Of a stretch of 64,000 bases of DNA, positions 17,745 to 27,233 are shown piece after piece. The translations under genes and the position numbers were made by a program. The notes beneath the pieces are model-generated. The model did not search any database. It was not told the origin of the DNA and saw nothing but the letters and a program-made list of their open reading frames with translations. Source of the stretch: Pedobacter frigiditerrae (GTDB lineage: Bacteria; Bacteroidota; Bacteroidia; Sphingobacteriales; Sphingobacteriaceae); the NCBI RefSeq assembly GCF_032678705.1, contig NZ_JAVTSS010000001.1, positions 1,302,001 to 1,366,000 of the forward strand, written 5' to 3'. The first letter of the stretch is position 1. Each line of letters begins with the position of its first letter.

Positions 17745-20700
17745 ATGGAACACTTGAATGAACAACAAGGACTATACCGTAAAAGTTTCGAACACGATGC
17801 CTGTGGTATCGGTTTCGTTGCCCATGTAAAAGGTCGAAAATCGCACCAAATAATTTCAGATGCCATTACCATTCTCGAAAACCTAGATCACCGTGGCGCT
17901 TGTGGCGCAGAACCAAATACAGGTGATGGAGCAGGGATCATGATTCAAGTTCCGCATGAGTTTTTATTCGACGAATGTTTAAGAACAGGCTTTAGCTTGC
18001 CTGCTTATGGCGATTATGGCGTTGGTCAACTATTTTTACCTAAAGAAATACGTGCAAGAGAAGAATGCCGTGAGATTATTTATCGTACTGCAGAAAAACT
18101 TGGACTAGAAGTGCTGGGTTTTAGAAAAGTACAGATCGATACAACTGATATTGGTAACATGGCACTTTCTGTTGAACCAGAAATTGAGCAAGTATTTGTT
18201 GCCAGACCTTATGATATTGCAGAAGGCGCAGACTTTGAACGTAAACTTTTCGTCCTTAAAACCTATTTAACCAAAACAATTTATAATACTGTTGATGGCA
18301 GTAAAGAGAATTTTTATATCGTTTCTTTCTCTTCACGCACCATTATATATAAAGGTCAACTTACTTCTTTACAAGTAAGAACTTACTTTACTGAGCTAAG
18401 TGATAAACGCATGGTTTCTGCGTTTGGCTTGGTTCACTCACGTTTTGCTACCAATACTTTTCCTTCTTGGAGATTAGCACAACCATTTAGATTTATTGCC
18501 CACAACGGTGAGATCAATACCTTGCAAGGAAACTTGAACTGGTTTAGATCTAGCGTTAAATCATTTGCCTCACCATATTTTACACCAGAAGAATTAAACA
18601 TGATTCTTCCAGTAATTGATGAGACCCAATCAGATTCTGGCTGTTTAGATAACGTTGTTGAGCTCTTACTGCACGCTGGTCGTTCATTACCTCACGTTTT
18701 AATGATGTTAATTCCTGAAGCATGGGATGGTAACGATGACATGGATCCAATTAAAAAGGCTTTCTATCAATTCCACGCTTCGTTAATGGAGCCATGGGAT
18801 GGACCAGCAGCCATTGCCTTTACTGATGGCCGTTTAATCGGTGCTACTTTAGATCGTAATGGTTTACGTCCGTCTCGTTATGTGCTAACTAGCGATGATA
18901 GGGTAATCATGGCTTCAGAATCTGGGGCTTTAGCAATTGACCAAAGTACGGTTATTGAAAAAGGCCGATTAACACCAGGTAAGATGTTCGTTGTAGACAT
19001 GCAACAAGGCAGAATTATCAGTGATCAAGAAATCAAACAACAAGTTTGTGGTCGCCGTCCTTATGCAGATTGGATTAATCAATATCAAATTAAATTAGAA
19101 GAATTGCCAGAACCAAGGGTGATGTTTACCAACTTGGCAGAAGATTCTATCTTTAAATACCAACAAGTTTTTGGTTACAGCAGAGAAGATATCGATTTGT
19201 TGTTAAAACCAATGGCAATTGAAGGTAAAGAAGCAATTGGATCAATGGGTACAGATACGCCATTGGCTATTTTGTCTAAACGCCCACAACATTTGTCTTC
19301 TTACTTCAAACAACTATTTGCTCAGGTTACCAATCCACCAATCGATCCAATTCGTGAAAAGGTAGTCATGTCCTTAGCAGGATTTATGGGTAACAACGGT
19401 AATTTATTGGAAGAGAACCAAATGCAGTGTCACTGTGTGGGAATCAAACATCCAATATTAACCAACTTAGAACTAGAAAAATTAAGAAGTATAGATACTG
19501 GATTATTCCAATCTAAAACACTTCAAATGTATTTTAGAGCTGATGGCAAACCTGGAGCAATGCAAAAAGCTTTAGATCGTTTATGTCGTTATGCGGTAGA
19601 TGCGGTTGAAGATGGTTTCCAAGTAATTGTGCTTTCAGATAGAGCAATCGATTCAGAACATGCTGCAATTCCTTCTTTATTGGCGGTTTCTTCAGTTCAC
19701 CATCACTTGATTAGAAAAGGATATCGTGGTGCAGTTGGTATAGTGGTAGAAGCAGGTGATGTTTGGGAGGTTCATCATTTTGCAACCTTAATTGGTTTTG
19801 GTGCAACTGCTGTTAACCCATATTTAGCTTTAGAAACCATCAGAAGATTTGACGTTGAAAGCGGTTTAAGTCAAGAGAAATTAATTTCAAATTATATCTA
19901 CGCTACAAATAATGGTTTATTGAAAATCTTCTCTAAAATGGGAATTTCTACATTACAATCATACCATGGTGCACAGATTTTTGAGATTTTAGGTATCAAT
20001 CAGCAAGTAGTTAACACACATTTCACTGGTGCTGTATCTCGTATCGGCGGATTAGGATTAGATGAAATTGCTCACGAAACCTTGATTAAACATCGTCGTA
20101 GTTTCGGACCAAAAACACAAGCAGAACCAATTTTAGCGGCTGGTGGAACTTATAAATGGAGAAGACGCGGTGAAAAACACTTGTTTAATCCAGAAAGCAT
20201 CCACTTGTTACAAAATGCAACAAGAAGAAATGATTTTGCGACTTTCAAGAGATATTCTAAATTAATTAATGAGCAAACTGCTCAGGCATATACCATTCGT
20301 GGCTTATTAGAATTTGATTATTCTCGCCCTGCAGTAGGATTAGACGAGGTAGAATCTACTGAATCTATCTTAAAAAGATTTGCAACTGGCGCCATGTCAT
20401 TTGGGTCAATTTCTCATGAGGCACACTCAACTTTAGCAATTGCCATGAACCGCATCGGCGGAAAAAGCAATACTGGAGAGGGTGGTGAAGACGAGATGCG
20501 TTACCAAAAAATGGCAAACGGCGATTCGATGCGTTCGGCCATTAAACAAATTGCATCTGCTCGTTTCGGAGTAACCAGTTATTATTTAACCAATGCTGAT
20601 GAGTTACAGATTAAAATGGCTCAAGGTGCAAAACCAGGAGAAGGTGGTCAGTTACCAGGTCACAAAGTGGATGATTGGATTGCAAAAGTTCGTCATGCTA

Positions 20701-22253
20701 CACCTGGCGTAGGTTTAATCTCACCACCACCACACCATGACATTTATTCTATTGAAGATTTAGCACAGCTAATTTTCGATTTGAAAAATGCCAACAGAGC
20801 CGCTAGAATTAACGTGAAGTTAGTTTCTAAAGCAGGTGTTGGTACCATTGCTGCTGGAGTTGCAAAAGCACATGCTGATGTAATTTTAGTTTCTGGTTAT
20901 GATGGTGGAACAGGTGCATCGCCATTAACTTCAATTCAACATGCAGGTTTGCCATGGGAATTAGGTTTGGCAGAAGCACACCAAACCTTGGTTAAAAACA
21001 GATTAAGAAGTAGGGTAGTTGTACAAACTGATGGTCAGTTAAAAACTGGTCGTGATATTGCCATTGCTGCTTTATTAGGAGCAGAAGAATGGGGAGTAGC
21101 CACCGCTGCATTAGTAACTGCTGGTTGTATCATGATGCGTAAGTGTCATTTAAATACTTGTCCGGTTGGTGTGGCAACTCAAGATCCAGAATTAAGAAAG
21201 TTATTTACTGGTGATGCCGATCATGTGGTAAACTTATTCCATTTCTTAGCTGAAGAATTACGTGAGATCATGGCTGAACTTGGTTTCAGAACAATCAATG
21301 AAATGGTTGGTCAGTCTCAGGTGTTAAAAGTAAGAGACTTTAGTGAGGATGATTGGAAGTTAAAACACATCGATTTAACACCAATCTTATATAAAGAACC
21401 TTCAAATGGTTTACCATTAACTCAAACCGAATTCCAAGATCACGGGTTGGATAATGTGTTAGATCATCAATTGATTGAAAAAGCACAAGCAGCCATTTTA
21501 AATAACGAGCCTGTTTTTGCCAACTTTGAAGTTAAAAATACAGATAGAGCATTAGGAACGATGTTATCTAATGAAGTTTCTAAAGTTCATAAAGGTGCTG
21601 GATTACCAGCTGACACCATCAACTTTAAATTCCACGGTTCTGCAGGACAAAGTTTTGGTGCTTTTGCTGCTAAAGGTTTGACCTTATCATTAGAAGGAGA
21701 AGGAAATGACTATGTAGGTAAAGGTTTATCAGGTGCTAAATTGGTTATTTATCCTTTCGGAGATATTACTTATGTACCAGAACAGAATATCATTATTGGT
21801 AACGTAGCACTTTATGGAGCAACGTCTGGGGAGTTATATGTTAGAGGTAAAGCAGGTGAGCGTTTTGCTGTACGTAACTCAGGTGCAACCGCAGTTGTAG
21901 AAGGTGTTGGAGATCATGGTTGTGAATACATGACAGGTGGTGAAGTATTGGTTTTAGGAGATACTGGAAGTAATTTCGCTGCTGGTATGAGTGGTGGTAT
22001 TGCTTGGATTTATGATGTAAGCAAAACCTTTGCTAACAAATGTAACCCAGAGATGGTTGATTTAGATCCGCTACAAGCAGAGGATGAAGAAAGAATCCAG
22101 ACTTTACTTAAAAATCATATCAGGTTAACTAGCAGTAGGGTTGCAGAATTTATTTTAAGTGATTGGGAAACACAATCTGCACATTTCGTTAAAGTTTTCC
22201 CTAAAGAATACAAAGCAGTTTTATTACAACGTCAACAAGTTAAAATCAATTAA
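17745..22253 (+). CDS. gltB: Glutamate synthase (NADPH), large alpha subunit
   Basis: Transfers the amide nitrogen of glutamine to 2-oxoglutarate. It starts with a short propeptide that would be cut before Cys20 of ACGIGFVAHVKG, giving the N-terminal nucleophile of the class II glutaminase domain (about 20-420). A central domain follows, then the FMN-binding synthase domain (TGEGGEDEMRYQKMANGDS near 908, PGEGGQLPGHKV near 964). The 3Fe-4S cysteines are in CIMMRKCHLNTCPVG near 1128, and the C-terminal domain contains the GxxxG-rich beta-helix. At 1502 residues it is full length. gltD follows after a single base, so the two subunits are co-expressed. Confidence 0.98.
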   Translation: MEHLNEQQGLYRKSFEHDACGIGFVAHVKGRKSHQIISDAITILENLDHRGACGAEPNTGDGAGIMIQVPHEFLFDECLRTGFSLPAYGDYGVGQLFLPKEIRAREECREIIYRTAEKLGLEVLGFRKVQIDTTDIGNMALSVEPEIEQVFVARPYDIAEGADFERKLFVLKTYLTKTIYNTVDGSKENFYIVSFSSRTIIYKGQLTSLQVRTYFTELSDKRMVSAFGLVHSRFATNTFPSWRLAQPFRFIAHNGEINTLQGNLNWFRSSVKSFASPYFTPEELNMILPVIDETQSDSGCLDNVVELLLHAGRSLPHVLMMLIPEAWDGNDDMDPIKKAFYQFHASLMEPWDGPAAIAFTDGRLIGATLDRNGLRPSRYVLTSDDRVIMASESGALAIDQSTVIEKGRLTPGKMFVVDMQQGRIISDQEIKQQVCGRRPYADWINQYQIKLEELPEPRVMFTNLAEDSIFKYQQVFGYSREDIDLLLKPMAIEGKEAIGSMGTDTPLAILSKRPQHLSSYFKQLFAQVTNPPIDPIREKVVMSLAGFMGNNGNLLEENQMQCHCVGIKHPILTNLELEKLRSIDTGLFQSKTLQMYFRADGKPGAMQKALDRLCRYAVDAVEDGFQVIVLSDRAIDSEHAAIPSLLAVSSVHHHLIRKGYRGAVGIVVEAGDVWEVHHFATLIGFGATAVNPYLALETIRRFDVESGLSQEKLISNYIYATNNGLLKIFSKMGISTLQSYHGAQIFEILGINQQVVNTHFTGAVSRIGGLGLDEIAHETLIKHRRSFGPKTQAEPILAAGGTYKWRRRGEKHLFNPESIHLLQNATRRNDFATFKRYSKLINEQTAQAYTIRGLLEFDYSRPAVGLDEVESTESILKRFATGAMSFGSISHEAHSTLAIAMNRIGGKSNTGEGGEDEMRYQKMANGDSMRSAIKQIASARFGVTSYYLTNADELQIKMAQGAKPGEGGQLPGHKVDDWIAKVRHATPGVGLISPPPHHDIYSIEDLAQLIFDLKNANRAARINVKLVSKAGVGTIAAGVAKAHADVILVSGYDGGTGASPLTSIQHAGLPWELGLAEAHQTLVKNRLRSRVVVQTDGQLKTGRDIAIAALLGAEEWGVATAALVTAGCIMMRKCHLNTCPVGVATQDPELRKLFTGDADHVVNLFHFLAEELREIMAELGFRTINEMVGQSQVLKVRDFSEDDWKLKHIDLTPILYKEPSNGLPLTQTEFQDHGLDNVLDHQLIEKAQAAILNNEPVFANFEVKNTDRALGTMLSNEVSKVHKGAGLPADTINFKFHGSAGQSFGAFAAKGLTLSLEGEGNDYVGKGLSGAKLVIYPFGDITYVPEQNIIIGNVALYGATSGELYVRGKAGERFAVRNSGATAVVEGVGDHGCEYMTGGEVLVLGDTGSNFAAGMSGGIAWIYDVSKTFANKCNPEMVDLDPLQAEDEERIQTLLKNHIRLTSSRVAEFILSDWETQSAHFVKVFPKEYKAVLLQRQQVKIN

Positions 22254-22254
22254 G

Positions 22255-23721
22255 ATGGGAAAAGTGACAGGATTTTTTGAATACGAAAGAGTTTCGCCTT
22301 CAAGACAAGAACCAAAAGATCGTTTACAACATTATAACGAATTCCTTGATCCGCTTCCAACAGAACAGTTGAATAAACAAGCTGCTCGTTGTATGGATTG
22401 TGGCGTTCCATTTTGCCAATCGGGTTGCCCATTAGGTAATGTAATACCAGAATTTAATGATGCAGTTTATAAAGGAGAATGGTTAAACGCTACTGAAATA
22501 TTATTAAGCACTAATAACTTCCCAGAATTTACAGGAAGGATTTGTCCTGCACCTTGCGAAAGCGCTTGTGTGTTAGGTATCAACAAATCTCCAGTATCAA
22601 TTGAGGAAATTGAAAAACACATTATAGAAATTGCTTTTGAAAAAGGTTTCATCAAAGCAAATGCTCCATTAATTAGAACAGGTAAAAAAGTTGCTGTAAT
22701 TGGCTCTGGTCCAGCAGGGTTGGCAGCTGCAGCTCAACTAAATAAAGCTGGTCACGAAGTGGTAGTTTTTGAACGTGATGATGTTCCGGGTGGTCTATTA
22801 AGATATGGTATTCCAGATTTTAAACTACAGAAAGATGTAGTGGAGAGAAGGATCAGCTTGATGGAAGAGGAAGGCATTGTATTTAATTGTAATGCAAATG
22901 TTGGTGAAAACGTGGAGTTAAGCACTTTATTAAGAGATTACCAAGCTTTGGTATTGGCTGGTGGTTCTACAATTCCGCGTGATTTAAATTTACCTGGAAG
23001 AGAATTAGAAGGCATTTATCCTGCAATGGATTTCTTGAAACAACAAAACAAAAGAGTTGGTGGCAGACCGGTTGTAGGAAAAGAGTTAACAGCAACTGGT
23101 AAAAACGTAATTGTAATTGGTGGTGGAGATACAGGTTCAGATTGTATCGGTACTTCAAACCGTCAGGGTGCAAAATCGGTTACGCAGTTTGAGATCATGC
23201 CAATGCCACCTCAATCTAGAACTGAACACATGCCTTGGCCACAATATCCAATGTTGTTAAAAGTAACTTCTTCGCACGAGGAAGGCGCACACAGAAATTG
23301 GGCGGTTAATACACAGAAATTCAATGCTGATGGAAATGGCAACTTGAAATCTTTAAGTGTAATTGAAGTTCAGTGGGAAATTGATGCCAATGGAAGAGCT
23401 TTAGGTTTTAAAGAAGTTCCAGGCACTGAGAAAGAATATCCTTGCGAATTGGTTTTATTAGCGATGGGTTTCTTACATCCTCAAAAAGAAGGATTGATAG
23501 AGAAACTAGGTGTAGAATTAGACGTACGTGGAAATGTAAAAGCTATTGAAGGTGAGTTTCAAACTAATATTCCAAAAGTTTTTGCTGCAGGTGACATGAG
23601 AAGAGGTCAGTCATTAGTAGTTTGGGCCATTTCTGAAGGTAGAGAAACCGCTAGAAAAGTAGATGAGTATTTAATGGGTTATAGCAAGTTGCCATCTAAG
23701 GATGCGGTTGCTTATGCATAA
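22255..23721 (+). CDS. gltD: Glutamate synthase small beta subunit (NADPH, FAD, Fe-S)
   Basis: Supplies electrons from NADPH to GltB. I place the start at ATG 22255, one base after the gltB stop; the frame extends further upstream, but that would overlap gltB by 95 bp and adds residues with no family match. The N-terminal Fe-S region has CMDCGVPFCQSGCPLGN and CPAPCESACVLG. The FAD Rossmann motif is GSGPAGLAAAAQLNKAGHEV and the NADPH one is GGGDTGSDCIG. The C-terminal FAD signature GDMRRGQSLVVWAISEGRE is intact. The 488-residue length is normal for GltD. Confidence 0.97.
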   Translation: MGKVTGFFEYERVSPSRQEPKDRLQHYNEFLDPLPTEQLNKQAARCMDCGVPFCQSGCPLGNVIPEFNDAVYKGEWLNATEILLSTNNFPEFTGRICPAPCESACVLGINKSPVSIEEIEKHIIEIAFEKGFIKANAPLIRTGKKVAVIGSGPAGLAAAAQLNKAGHEVVVFERDDVPGGLLRYGIPDFKLQKDVVERRISLMEEEGIVFNCNANVGENVELSTLLRDYQALVLAGGSTIPRDLNLPGRELEGIYPAMDFLKQQNKRVGGRPVVGKELTATGKNVIVIGGGDTGSDCIGTSNRQGAKSVTQFEIMPMPPQSRTEHMPWPQYPMLLKVTSSHEEGAHRNWAVNTQKFNADGNGNLKSLSVIEVQWEIDANGRALGFKEVPGTEKEYPCELVLLAMGFLHPQKEGLIEKLGVELDVRGNVKAIEGEFQTNIPKVFAAGDMRRGQSLVVWAISEGRETARKVDEYLMGYSKLPSKDAVAYA

Positions 23722-23731
23722 ATAAGAAAAT

Positions 23732-24511
23732 CGTCATTGCGAGCGAGCGCAGCGACGAGAAATCTACTAGCAGATTTCTCCTAACGTCGAAATGACGGTA
23801 ACATTAAAGCCACAGATTCGCAGATTTAGGTCTGAAATGTATGTGGCTTTTCTATGCCTCATCGTCATTTCGAACGAGTTCTTCACGAGGAGAAATCTAC
23901 TAGCAGATTTCTCCCAAGGTCGAAATGACGATAACATTATAGCCACAGATTCGCAGATTTTAAAGTCTGAAAGTCTGTGGCTTTTTTGTATAAAACCGTC
24001 ATTTCGAGCGAGCGCAGCGACGAGAAATCTACTAGCAGATTTTTCCTACGTCGAAACGACGATGACATTTTAGCCACAGATTCGCAGGTTTTAGGTCTGA
24101 AATATCTTTTGCTTTTTTGTGTAAAATCGTCATTTCGAGTGAGCGCAGCGACGAGAAATCTACTAGCAGATTTCTCCTAACGTCGAAATGACGGTAAAAT
24201 TAAAGCCACAGATTCGCAGATTTAGGTCTGAAGGTCTATGGCTTTTTTGTGTAAAATCGTCATTTCGAGCGAGCGCAGCGACGAGAAATCTACTAGCAGA
24301 TTTTTCCTACGTCGAAACGACGATGACATTTTAGCCACAGATTCGCAGGTTTTAGGTCTGAAATATCTTTTGCTTTTTTGTGTAAAATCGTCATTTCGAG
24401 TGAGCGCAGCGACGAGAAATCTACTAGCAGATTTCTCCTAACGTCGAAATGACGGTAACATTATAGCCACAGATTCGCAGATTTTAATCTGAATCTCTGT
24501 GGCTTTTTTAT
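23732..24511. repeat. Tandem array of six ~131-bp units, each with two hairpins
   Basis: Units begin at 23732, 23863, 23997, 24128, 24258 and 24389 (spacing 130-134 bp). Part A of each unit is a palindrome with outer arms CGTCATTTCGA / TCGAAATGACG and an inner GAAATCTACTAGCAGATTTC stem. Part B is AGCCACAGATTCGCAGATTT ... CTGTGGCTTTTTT, which looks like an intrinsic terminator in units 1, 2, 4 and 6 and is degenerate in units 3 and 5. The text from unit 3 into unit 4 recurs almost exactly from unit 5 into unit 6, a 261-bp shift, pointing to recent duplication of a double unit. The open frames here are only repeat text. Confidence 0.93.
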
Positions 24512-24535
24512 TTCTTGCCGGAACAATCCCTCCAA

Positions 24536-24650
24536 AAGAACTACTGCCTTTGTAATATAAACCTCATTGAAATGGCACGAGCCGAAGGAACGCAAGCGAA
24601 GTAAAGTGAAAAGAAGGGCTGAATATGCCAAATGCCACTAACCTTGTTTT
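24536..24650. repeat. Dispersed intergenic repeat, copy 2
   Basis: Contains GTAATATAAACCTCATTGAAATGGCACGAGCC (split here as GTAATATAAACCTCATTG and AAATGGCACGAGCC) and GAAAAGAAGGGCTGAATATG, which match, in reverse complement, parts of the block at 17270. It runs up to the end of the minus-strand gene at 24734 with no other visible content except a worn GATGCTCAGAATGAC fragment. Confidence 0.5.
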
Positions 24651-24733
24651 CAAATAATCTTTTCGTTTGAGAAACTGACTCTTTTAGTTCTTCGCGATGC
24701 TCAGAATGACAAAAAATAAGTCTTAATTGAACG

Positions 24734-25444
24734 CTACAAAAAGTTATCCTTGCTGATTTCCCAAGTCCAGGGTTTTTTGAAGGTTGCGAAAGTCTTAAAG
24801 CTGGTGAAAATAAGCGTTTCTTCATCTATTAAATTATTTCCTTCTTGATCGGCCAAATTCCCTGAAATCAATCTCATTCTTCTAGCTAAGAAGTTATATT
24901 GCCTGTTGGTCATCTCACCAGACATGGCATTGTAATAGATGTTATTTGCATTAACTAGGTTCCAATCCTTGTTTTGATATTTAAACTCATAATTTAATTT
25001 CCATCGCCAATTGGCACCACCTTCAAACTGCAATAATAACTTATTGGCCGCAATGCTGATGTTTTTTAATGGGTCGCCTAAAGAGCCGCCTTCATTAGCT
25101 CTTAAAATAAAGTTATTATTTTGTGTGGCTAAGGTATACTTTCCACTTTGTAGGTTTTTGAAATAAATGGCTAAAACCCTTGGTCTTTGAAACTCTTTAA
25201 TCAAATCTGTTTCATTATCGCCATAAGCTCTATTCTCAGATATTGGCAAATTGTATTCATAAATGATGGCCAGATCTTCTATTTTATCATTATTTAAATC
25301 GCCAAGAGCGGTATCAATAGCTTTCCATCTCAAAGGAACAAGCGCTGCAATATCTTTCCCTTGTTTGTTTAAGGCTGGATAAGAAAATGTTTGCGATTTG
25401 CCAATCTGCGCACAAAAAATTAAGATAACAATGAGGTATTTCAT
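24734..25444 (-). CDS. Exported protein of unknown function with an FG-GAP-like Asp loop
   Basis: 236 residues with a signal peptide (about 1-17, GKSQT). Near residue 47 the text DTALGDLNNDKIEDLAIIYE resembles a calcium-binding FG-GAP/VCBS repeat, but only one such repeat is visible. The remainder is rich in aromatic and Asn residues and predicted beta strands (FEGGANWRWKLNYEFKYQNK). No lipobox, transmembrane segment or catalytic motif is seen. Asp-rich loops of the same general kind appear in the lipoprotein at 35008. It is a single gene, facing away from the carboxylase gene at 25596. Confidence 0.75.
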   Translation of the reverse strand: MKYLIVILIFCAQIGKSQTFSYPALNKQGKDIAALVPLRWKAIDTALGDLNNDKIEDLAIIYEYNLPISENRAYGDNETDLIKEFQRPRVLAIYFKNLQSGKYTLATQNNNFILRANEGGSLGDPLKNISIAANKLLLQFEGGANWRWKLNYEFKYQNKDWNLVNANNIYYNAMSGEMTNRQYNFLARRMRLISGNLADQEGNNLIDEETLIFTSFKTFATFKKPWTWEISKDNFL

Positions 25445-25595
25445 TATGCATTAAACGATAAAGAATACTTTTTGTTATGAGAGGGCAAACTAAATTATTT
25501 GACAACTGAATACCAAAACAGGTTTTAGTTTACTAAATTTAACTGCTAACTTGCTCGCATCGCCAGTTTAACGGCTAGTCTAACCAAATAAAAAA

Positions 25596-27224
25596 ATGAA
25601 TATAGAATTCAACAAGAACGAGGATATAAATAAACAACTGGTTTATGAGCTTAAAGCCAAGTTGAACAAGATGTTTAAGGGTGGGGGAGAAAAGAATGCT
25701 GCTAAGCAAAAAGAAAAAGGCAAGTTATTGGCAAGAGAAAGAATTGCTTATTTAACCGATGAAGGTACTGAATTTTTAGAATTGGGTGCTTTTGCAGCTG
25801 ATGGAATGTATGCAGAACAAGGGGGTTGTCCAAGCGCTGGCGTGGTTACTGGAATTGGCTACGTTTCTGGCAGACAATGTTTAATAGTTGCCAATGATGC
25901 CACTGTAAAAGCTGGGGCTTGGTTCCCGATGACAGCTAAGAAAAATTTAAGAGCGCAAGAAATTGCAATGGAAAACAGATTACCTGTTATTTATTTAGTT
26001 GACAGTGCAGGTGTTTATCTGCCAATGCAAGATGAGATTTTTCCTGATAAGGAGCATTTCGGTAGGATGTTTAGAAACAATGCTATGATGAGTGCCGATG
26101 GTATTGTACAAATTTCTGCAATTATGGGTTCTTGTGTAGCAGGTGGTGCGTATTTGCCCATCATGAGCGATGAAGCTATGATAGTTGAAGGAACAGGTTC
26201 AGTGTTTTTAGCAGGTTCTTATTTAGTTAAATCTGCCATTGGCGAAGAAGTTGATAACGAAACTTTAGGTGGTGCAACTACGCATTGCGAAATATCTGGT
26301 GTTACCGATTACAAACATCCAAATGATCAGGCTTGTTTAGATAGTATTCGTAAAATAATGAGTATGCTTGGTAAGCCAGAAAACGCAGGTTTTGATAGGA
26401 TTAAATCGGCCATGCCCAAATTAAATGAAGAAGACATTTATGGCATCTTGCCAGAAAACAGGGAGAAACCTTATGATATGCGTGAAATTATTCTTCGTTT
26501 GGTTGATGACTCTGAATTTGAAGAATATAAGGCATTATTCGGGCAAAGCATTATTTGTGGCTTAGCTAGGGTTGATGGCTGGGCAGTTGGTATTGTTGCC
26601 AACCAACGTAAGGTGGTAAAATCTAAGAAGGGCGAAATGCAATTTGGCGGGGTTATTTATTCAGATAGTGCAGATAAGGCAAGTAGGTTTATCATGAATT
26701 GTAACCAAAAGAAAATCCCTTTGGTCTTTTTACAAGATGTTACTGGTTTTATGGTGGGTAGCCGATCAGAACAAGGTGGCATTATTAAAGACGGGGCTAA
26801 AATGGTAAATGCAGTTGCAAATTCTGTCGTTCCTAAATTTACAATTGTAATAGGTAACTCGTATGGTGCAGGTAATTATGCCATGTGTGGTAAGGCTTAT
26901 GATCCGCGTTTAATTTACGCTTGGCCAAGTGCGAAAATTGCTGTTATGGGTGGTGCGCAGGCAGCTAAAGTAATTTTACAGATGGAGGAAGCATCCTTAA
27001 AAGCAAAAGGAGAAACGATTACTCCAGAAAAGGAAGCTGCACTGCTTAAAAATATTACAGATAAATATGATAGTCAGACCACACCATTTTATGCGGCTTC
27101 ACGTTTATGGGTAGATGGGGTGATAGATCCCTTAGAAACACGTAAAGTGATTTCTATGGGAATTGAAGCTGCAAATCAATCGCCAATTAAAAAGGCTTTT
27201 AATGTTGGAATTATACAGACTTAA
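25596..27224 (+). CDS. Acyl-CoA carboxylase beta subunit, methylcrotonyl-CoA carboxylase type
   Basis: Biotin-dependent carboxyltransferase subunit. The N half has GGCPSAGVVTGIGYVSGRQC, VANDATVKAGAWFPMTAKK and YLVDSAGVYLPMQDEIFPD; the C half has FLQDVTGFMVG, GNSYGAGNYAMCGKAYDP and AWPSAKIAVMGG. The VANDATVK and LVDSAG...LPMQ...FPD text is closer to methylcrotonyl-CoA carboxylase (leucine breakdown) than to propionyl- or acetyl-CoA carboxylase, which have a different loop. At 542 residues it is complete. No biotin carboxylase, biotin carrier or isovaleryl-CoA dehydrogenase gene is adjacent, so the partner subunit must lie elsewhere and the exact acyl-CoA is inferred. Confidence 0.9.
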   Translation: MNIEFNKNEDINKQLVYELKAKLNKMFKGGGEKNAAKQKEKGKLLARERIAYLTDEGTEFLELGAFAADGMYAEQGGCPSAGVVTGIGYVSGRQCLIVANDATVKAGAWFPMTAKKNLRAQEIAMENRLPVIYLVDSAGVYLPMQDEIFPDKEHFGRMFRNNAMMSADGIVQISAIMGSCVAGGAYLPIMSDEAMIVEGTGSVFLAGSYLVKSAIGEEVDNETLGGATTHCEISGVTDYKHPNDQACLDSIRKIMSMLGKPENAGFDRIKSAMPKLNEEDIYGILPENREKPYDMREIILRLVDDSEFEEYKALFGQSIICGLARVDGWAVGIVANQRKVVKSKKGEMQFGGVIYSDSADKASRFIMNCNQKKIPLVFLQDVTGFMVGSRSEQGGIIKDGAKMVNAVANSVVPKFTIVIGNSYGAGNYAMCGKAYDPRLIYAWPSAKIAVMGGAQAAKVILQMEEASLKAKGETITPEKEAALLKNITDKYDSQTTPFYAASRLWVDGVIDPLETRKVISMGIEAANQSPIKKAFNVGIIQT

Positions 27225-27233
27225 TTAAAGGAT

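Noticed and set aside
23792..24441. Several open frames of 67-93 codons in the gltD-distal region, two of them with nearly the same protein text
   Set aside because: They lie wholly inside the hairpin array; their similarity comes from the DNA repeat, and no promoter or family match is seen.
23732..24511. CRISPR array
   Set aside because: Units are about 131 bp with no unique spacers between short repeats, and no cas gene is present.
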